Positions 58,640 through 64,000 of a DNA stretch of 64,000 nucleotides are shown piece after piece. Position 1 is the first letter of the stretch. Every line of letters starts with the position of its first letter. A program made the translations under genes and the position numbers. Origin of the DNA: Ailurus styani (taxonomy: Eukaryota > Chordata > Mammalia > Carnivora > Ailuridae); contig LNAC01000065.1 of the NCBI GenBank assembly GCA_002007465.1, positions 465,694-529,693 of the forward strand, read 5' to 3'. The notes under the pieces are model-generated. The model saw nothing but the letters and a program-made list of their open reading frames with translations. It made no database searches and was not told where the DNA came from.

Positions 58640-59640
58640 ATGTTGTTCTTAACTATCAGCTCCCACCCTGCCCTCTACTTCCCTCAAGACCCCTGTGTTT
58701 GAATTCTGTCAGTTTTCCCACACAGTGCTCACTCTGCCCCAGCTGTCAGTACTGCTGAGAACACCCAGTGTGAAAGTTCCACAGGTTTCCATCACGAAAG
58801 GTGAATGTGTGCGCAAAGAAGTTCTTCGCACAGATGCACTGATGCTGTGCCTTGTGTGTTCAAGGTCATATTCTTCACAGGGCTAGGGGGGTGGGCAGCC
58901 GGAGAACTGTGACCAGCAGTAAGAGAAAGGGAGTCATACCTGCTGAGCACCTACTATACACCAGCGCTGAGCTGGGTCTCCACACCACACAGAACACACA
59001 GAATCTGCCCCCAGCCCAACCAGCAGCAGTGAAGGGATAGATTTTCCCCTACCCCTGCCAGCCCTGGAGCCAGCCAAAGTGAAGGGTGAAAATGGATTCA
59101 TCTTGGTGCTGCTTTGACTTGAGTTCGTCTGCTTACAAATGAGGCTGAATAGCGTTTCGTGTGTATTTTTCCCTACCCTTTCAGCCTGTACATCATCGCC
59201 TTCCTCAGCATGCATATACCACTCCTTGCCTGTGTGTAACATTGTTCTCCTGGGAAAGCCGACTTCTGAGCCAAGATGCAGTTTTGAGGAGCCAGCTGTG
59301 TTCCAAGCCTGTTTGTGCTCACAAAAGAATCAGATTCAAAGGACAGAAAAAGAGGTCAAGCCAGCAGTTTCTGCAGTGCCTCAGAGGCTGATCCCCTGCA
59401 ACCCCCGACTCTGAACTTGAAGAAGACTGAAGCTGAAGGTTGAGCAGGCTGTGCTGATTATTCCCCACTTACAGCCACCCTCCCTGCCCTCTCTGCCCTG
59501 CCCTATGCCCAGAGGCTGAGCCAAGGGACCACACAGCTGTTCCTTCGCTCTCCGGCTTCCATGTGGGTCTGGCCAGTGAGAGACACCACCATGAGAGAAG
59601 AAGGCAGGGGGACAGAGCTGAAGGAATGTTTCTAGCCCAC
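58640..59640. other. Intergenic; short MIR trace only
   Basis: 'ctgagcacctactatacaccagcgctgagctgg' (58942-58974) is a piece of antisense MIR. No exon or other repeat is recognised. Confidence 0.45.
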
Positions 59641-59644
59641 CCTG

Positions 59645-59944
59645 GGTTGGTTCCCTAGGGCCACCATAATAAACTACCACAGACTGGAATGGCTTACATC
59701 AACAAAAATGTATTCTGTCACAGTTCTGGAGGAAGGAAGTCCAAATCAAGGTGTCAGTGGGTTGGTTTCTACTGGAGGCCCTTGCAGGAGAACTTATTCC
59801 ATGCTTCTCTCCTATTGTTGGTGGTACCTGCTATCCTTGGTGCTCCTTGACTTGTAGACACATCCAATCTTTGTCTCCATCTTCTGTGTTATTATCCTCT
59901 CTGGGTCTGAGCCTGTGTTTCCTCTTCTTTTTTTAAAATATTTG

Positions 59945-59997
<53 letters not shown>

Positions 59998-60004
59998 NNN
60001 TATT

Positions 60005-60055
<51 letters not shown>

Positions 60056-60373
60056 AAGCAGCAGGGAGGGGCAGAGGGAGAAGCAGTCTCCCTGCTGAGC
60101 AGGGAGACTGACACGGGGCTCAATCCCAGGACCCTGAGATCATGACCTGAACTAAAGGCAGATGCTTAACTGACTAAGCCACCCAGGTGTCCCTGTGTCT
60201 CTTTGTCTTATAAGGACACTAGTCATACTGGATTAGGGCTTACCCTAATGATCTCATCTTAACTTGATTACATCTTTGGAGGCCCTGTTTCCAAATAAGG
60301 TCACATTATATAGGTGCTAGGGGTTAGGACTTCAACATATCTTGGGGGTGGGGGCACAATTTAACCCATAACA
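59645..60373 (-). mobile_element. MLT1 LTR, antisense, interrupted by a CAN-SINE
   Basis: The left part begins 'gggttggttccctagggccaccataataaactaccacagactgg'. The right part runs 'cttataaggacactagtcatactggattagggcttaccctaatgatctcatcttaac' and ends 'gggggcacaatttaacccataaca'. The CAN-SINE at about 59936-60195 sits between. The LTR is otherwise complete. Confidence 0.8.
59936..60195 (-). mobile_element. CAN-SINE, antisense, with long GA tract and an NNN gap
   Basis: The copy reads 'ttaaaatatttgtttgagag', then (GA)n with NNN at 59998-60000, then a second 'tatttgtgagag' and more (GA)n. The usual antisense body follows ('gggctcaatcccaggaccctgagatcatgacctgaac') to 'actaagccacccaggtgtccc'. The flanks 'ctgtgtttcctctt' and 'ctgtgtctctttg' look like a worn target duplication. 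The repeated 'tatttg..gagag' either side of the gap suggests the tract is misassembled and its true length is unknown. Confidence 0.9.
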
Positions 60374-62690
60374 TACCCCCACCTGGCCACTGCACTGGCT
60401 GGTTCCTCTTAGCCACCACATCTTTCCAGCAGCCTGTCTTTCACAAGTACACTATTCCCTCCCCTACCCCTTCAGGGCACGGTGCTGGTATCCAGGAGCC
60501 TTGCCATCTTTTGTCCTCACCCTGCCACCCTTCTGTCCATAGGCCCTTCACGAAATTTAGAATTGTACTCTAAGGGCACAGAGCCAAATTGGGAAGTTGG
60601 AAAATCCAAAGAGGGCATCACAGGAATGATGTGGGGAGGCTGACCTGTGCCATTGGTGTGTGACAAGTACTGAGACAAGTGTGACATCTAGGCCTAAAGA
60701 AGTGTATGAGAGACCTGACTTGAAGCAGTGAGGAGAAAGACTGCCCTCCACCGACAGTAGAGCAGAAATGTGTGTTGTATTTCACTTGCTGGGCTTCATT
60801 ATGGAAGCTGAATTTTGAAAAGACCAAAACTGCTTTCTCTCTCAGGACAAGGCAACCTCTGTGGGCAAAAACTTTCAGGTAAGTTCTCCTATCCCTTATC
60901 TTCCATCCAACTCAGGAGGAGCAAGAGGCGGCCTGGGGAGGAGGGTGAGGGTGGTTAGAAGAGTAATTCAGAGAAAAAGAGATGCTGGCTGTAGAGGTTG
61001 GCTGTACCCCTTCTCCACACCCCCCAACAAGGTTCCCATCCCAAATCAGGCTCAAAGCAGAAGAAGTGTAGCCTGGAAGAAAGTTCTGAATTCTGGTTGA
61101 TGCTCTGGAATGAACATTGTAATTGTTAAGATGAGGCTGTTCTTGTGACTTATCAACAAAAGCCACTTGTCCCTAACTGTGACAAGCAAAGCTATGGAAC
61201 TTCATATCAATTTCATCAAAGCCACAGGGAACTGTGGTCCACAGAGCAGGTCTGATGGGATGGTGGCAGAAAAGACTTAAGTACATGTAAATACTTGTCT
61301 CCTGCCAGGACCCTTTTGGGTTCCACCCATTTTGTGTTCTTGATAGAAGGAGTTAGAGCTAGGATATGAATATATGCATACATCAGATTAAACCAGAAAA
61401 AAAGAAGTGTAAACACAACAGAAAGATGAATCAGGGACAGCCTACATAAATATGGGGTTCACAGGGTCAAACACTGGTAAAAAATTGGACTACAAATATG
61501 TCTCTGAGTTTCCTGGCAGCCAAAGCAAGACAATCAATTACAAAATTGTATCTGTCCACAAAAAATAAGGCACAGTAGTTTTCAAGATGAAACAATGCCT
61601 TTCTTGTACTCAAGCCTTAAATTTTTCATGTGGCTCTTCAAACAAGGTCTACTGATTTAGTGGACAATATCCTCACCAACAAGCTACAATAAATACTCTG
61701 GAGGATTTCACCCATCCATTTCTTACATCATCCATCAAAGGAAGCCAAGAGCAAGGCAGAAAAAGCACGCCAGTAGGAAGTTAACACAATTGGATGCAAG
61801 TAGGTATCTCCCCACGATCTGATTTACTAGGTTTTTACTGTTTGGGTTGTAACAGCCATTAGAACAGTGCACACCTGATGAATTTCACAGCAGGAGGGGA
61901 GAACAAAAGGAACAGATGAAAGGGTCCCATGCAAGCAGCGGGGTCACCATTTTACATCCTCCACCTTCCCTCATGCCCAGGAAGGAAAATGCATCCATCA
62001 ATTAGAGTGAACACTGGCCCCAATGGCCTACCCTGTTCAGCCAACTGAAGCAAAATCTCAGGCTTTCGAGAGTACCCAAAAGACACTGAATATAAGAAGT
62101 CTATTTTCTTCTTGAGGCAAATTTTTTAGATTTTTTTTCTAGGTTTTGATTCACAAAACACAATTCTGGCTACAACCAAACACTAAAGCTGAATGGTGTC
62201 AGCAAATGGAATGATATCCCACCAAGATTAACTATGTGTGGCCTGAAAGACTATGTTTCAAACATGTAGAGTAATTCTAACAAGGAATTGATTTGGATGT
62301 AGAAGCATACTATTATTCAAATAACTTACAAACATAACAGAGCTTAAAGAAAAATGCCATTTTCTACCTCAGCGGAGCATGTAATGGTTTGTCGCTGCAC
62401 GTAAAGTTTAATTTGTACAAAGGCTCAATATGTGTTCCATCTCTGAACCCCACGCCGGGTGATGTGGACCTCCCCTTTCTGTCTGCCTACAGAGTTTCAG
62501 GAATGAATGACAGACTAGGAGAAAGTATGTCACCAGGCGGGCTGCTCCCAATTCACTTCAAGGAAAAGAAAGGTGAAAGATGGTCTTTGGGAAGAAAGCC
62601 CCTAACCCCACGGGCATTGCTGCAGTCAGGAACCACGTGAGCGTCACACCAAGCCACAGATACACACAAACCCTTGAGGAATGACTATTC
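60374..62690. other. Intergenic, single-copy; no gene seen
   Basis: This is the longest stretch in the window without a recognised repeat. Nothing in it looks coding: frames are short and unrelated to known domains. The 61490-62400 part is AT-rich unique sequence and a candidate for conservation testing. Confidence 0.45.
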
Positions 62691-62706
62691 AAAATCCTTC
62701 AAGCCA

Positions 62707-62906
62707 GGGCGCCTGGGTGGCTCAGTGGGTTAAAGCCGCTGCCTTCGGCTCAGGTCATGATCCCAGGGTCCTGGGATCAAGGCCCACATCGGGCTCTCTG
62801 CTCAGCAGGGAGCCTGCTTCCTCCTCTCTCCTCTCTCTCTGCCTGCCTCTCTTCCTACTTGTAATCTCTCTCTCTGTGTCAAATGAATAAATAAAATCTT
62901 AAAAAA
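62707..62906 (+). mobile_element. CAN-SINE, young type, perfect 16-bp target duplication
   Basis: The head is 'gggcgcctgggtggctcagtgggttaaagccgctgcc', the middle 'ggatcaaggcccacatcgggc', with the 'ctgcctgcctctcttcctacttgtaatc' block and the tail 'caaatgaataaataaaatctt' plus A run. AAAATCCTTCAAGCCA flanks it at 62691-62706 and 62907-62922. It lies only 205 bp upstream of the U6/SINE chimera. Confidence 0.97.
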
Positions 62907-63111
62907 AAAATCCTTCAAGCCAATATACATGAGATGATCTCAGGGAAAAAAAACCTTCTGCTTTCTCTGTGGTTTGGGTGTGTGTGTTTACATGTACATT
63001 TAGTCCAGAAGAACACAGAGCTGTTATTAGAAGTTATCCTGGGAAGTGAGACTGCAAGGAAGGGAGTTTTATTTTATTTTGTTGGGTTTTTTTATAAGAA
63101 GCATATGTAAC

Positions 63112-63123
63112 GTGCTAGCTTCA

Positions 63124-63154
<31 letters not shown>

Positions 63155-63218
63155 AAGAAGATTAGCATGGCCCCTGCGCAAGGATGACATGCAAATTCAT
63201 GAATCGTTCCATATTTTT
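63112..63218 (+). ncRNA. Full-length U6 snRNA copy (retrotransposed; probably a pseudogene)
   Basis: This is a 107-nt match to U6 spliceosomal RNA from its first base ('gtgctagcttcagcagcac') through 'gattagcatggcccctgcgc' to the 3' 'cgttccatattttt'. The catalytic ACAGAGA box is altered to ACAAAGA. Other changes lie at positions 6 and 12 and near the 3' end ('gacatgcaaattcatgaatcg'), six substitutions in all by my count. There is no proximal sequence element upstream, and the TATAA-like word at 63093-63097 is too close (about -19) for a U6 promoter. It shares a target duplication with the SINE piece that follows, so it arrived by L1-mediated retrotransposition. Loss of the ACAGAGA box and lack of a promoter argue against function. 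Confidence 0.9.
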
Positions 63219-63346
63219 CTGGGATCGAGCCCCACATCCATTGGACTCCCTGCTCAGCAGGGAGCCTGCTTCCTCCTCTCCCTCTGCCTGCCTCCCTGCC
63301 TACTTGTAATCTGTGTCAGATAAATAAATAAAATCTTAAAAAAAAA
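63219..63346 (+). mobile_element. 3' half of a CAN-SINE fused to the U6 copy
   Basis: This starts abruptly at 'ctgggatcgagccccacatcc', the middle of the SINE, with no head. It continues through 'ctccctgctcagcagggagcctgcttcctcctctccc', 'ctgcctgcctccctgcctacttgtaatc' and 'gataaataaataaaatctt' to an A tail. The only target duplication is 'agcatatgtaac' (63100-63111) before U6 and 'agcgtatgtaac' (63347-63358) after this tail. U6 and SINE fragment are therefore one insertion. Confidence 0.93.
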
Positions 63347-63358
63347 AGCGTATGTAAC

Positions 63359-63667
63359 TTTTATAATGCAATTTTTAAGTTTAAAAAAAATCCTGCACAG
63401 CTTAAGTGAGGCCCCACCTCCTGCAGGAAACCTCTTTGGACTGCCAGATCTGTTGTCCTGTCCTGTCTCTGCACACCCCTTAAGCAGAGTGGACACCCCC
63501 AGCCAAGTCCATTACCATGTGTGCTCTAATTGCTGCTCATTCATCTGCACCTGAACAGAAGGGTGAATGAGATTTTCCTCCTTAGCTCAGAATCACAGCC
63601 CCATGGCTAAGGGTCATTGGTGTTAAGTGCCTTTAATTATGAAGAAAGCACCAAGGTATTTATTAAG
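63359..63667. other. Intergenic; no feature seen
   Basis: Short single-copy sequence between two retrotransposon insertions. Confidence 0.4.
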
Positions 63668-63679
63668 AAACAACCTAAT

Positions 63680-63886
63680 AGGGGGCGCCTGGGTGGCTCA
63701 GACGTTAAGCGTCTGCCTTGGGTTCAAGTCGTGATCCCAGGGACGTAGGATCGAACCCTGCATTGGGCTCGCTGCCCAATGCGAAGCCTACTTCTCCCTC
63801 TCCCACTCCCCCTGCTTGTATTCCCTCTCTTGCTGTCTGTGTCTCTCGGTCAAATACATAAGTAAAATCTTAAAAATAAATAAAAT
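63680..63886 (+). mobile_element. CAN-SINE, older type, 12-bp target duplication
   Basis: The head is 'gggggcgcctgggtggctcagacgttaagcgtctgcc', the body 'caagtcgtgatcccagggacgtaggatcgaaccc' and the tail 'caaatacataagtaaaatctt' plus A-rich sequence. The flanks AAACAACCTAAT (63668-63679 and 63887-63898) are identical. Confidence 0.95.
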
Positions 63887-63947
63887 AAACAACCTAATGG
63901 TCCAATAACCTGACCCCACCACACCACCAAGGAGGAAGGTCCTGGGG

Positions 63948-64000
63948 GAAATGGCTGTGAAGGGGGGCGGGAACTGGCTGTGAGGGGGCGGGAACTGGCT
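63948..64000. repeat. Start of a GC-rich minisatellite, cut by the window end
   Basis: The unit 'ggctgtgagggggcgggaact' (21-23 bp) occurs twice, with a third starting at the last bases. It may continue beyond the window. Confidence 0.6.

Noticed and set aside
14227..60373. Intact endogenous retrovirus among the LTRs
   Set aside because: All LTRs are solitary; no gag, pol or env-like frames or primer-binding-site structures were seen between them.
63112..63218. U6 copy as an active snRNA gene
   Set aside because: Altered ACAGAGA box, no proximal sequence element, a TATA-like word at the wrong distance, and the retrotransposition target duplication.
62691..63358. The SINE at 62707 and the U6/SINE chimera as one composite insertion
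   Set aside because: Each has its own complete target duplication, with unique sequence between them.

Overview
This window is mammalian nuclear DNA, from a carnivore. The evidence is 15 tRNA-derived CAN-SINE (SINEC) copies, recognised by the 'cctgggtggctcag' head, the 'aggtcatgatcccagggtcctggga' middle and the 'aaataaataaaatctt' plus A tail. Several carry the 'ctgcctgcctctctgccta' block and 'ttaaagcc' head variant that I associate with weasel-family (mustelid) SINEs. Mustelid is therefore my best guess, and another caniform is possible. Nothing prokaryotic, organellar or viral-genomic is present: no operons, CRISPR array or dense coding.

The only protein-coding gene I can support is the 3' end of a spliced + strand gene in the first 12 kb. 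It has an internal exon (1931-2155) encoding most of a fibronectin type III domain, a 9.5-kb intron, and a short last exon (11668-11754) with the stop codon, a 3'UTR and an AATAAA signal. The two exons join in phase 0 and read as the C-terminus of a TRIM-family protein that I recognise as TRIM42. Bases 1-1930 are the preceding intron. Everything from about 11.9 kb to the end is intergenic; in the human map, as I remember it, a long gene-poor stretch follows TRIM42.

The last TRIM42 intron is a stratified repeat locus. An old antisense L1 (about 6.84-10.34 kb) was invaded by an MLT1 LTR, which was itself invaded by a Tigger-type DNA transposon and an L1 3' scrap. The same L1 also holds a 76-bp L1 scrap with a perfect 14-bp target duplication and a CAN-SINE. 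The intergenic part is a mosaic of MIR, L2, MLT1 and other LTRs, L1 fragments, microsatellites and CAN-SINEs, separated by single-copy sequence in which I see no gene. Two assembly blemishes are visible: a single N at 53692 between two near-identical 81-bp copies, and NNN at 59998-60000 inside a GA tract.

The most notable object is at 63112-63346. A full-length (107-nt) U6 snRNA copy is joined directly to the 3' half of a CAN-SINE, and the pair is enclosed by one target-site duplication. That is a chimeric retrotransposition product made in a single insertion by template switching. I found no new multi-gene system; the interest here is in retrotransposon biology, one strong CTCF-like site (42319-42339), and candidate conserved noncoding sequence. 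Repeat family names come from remembered consensus sequences and repeat edges are approximate unless a target duplication is quoted.
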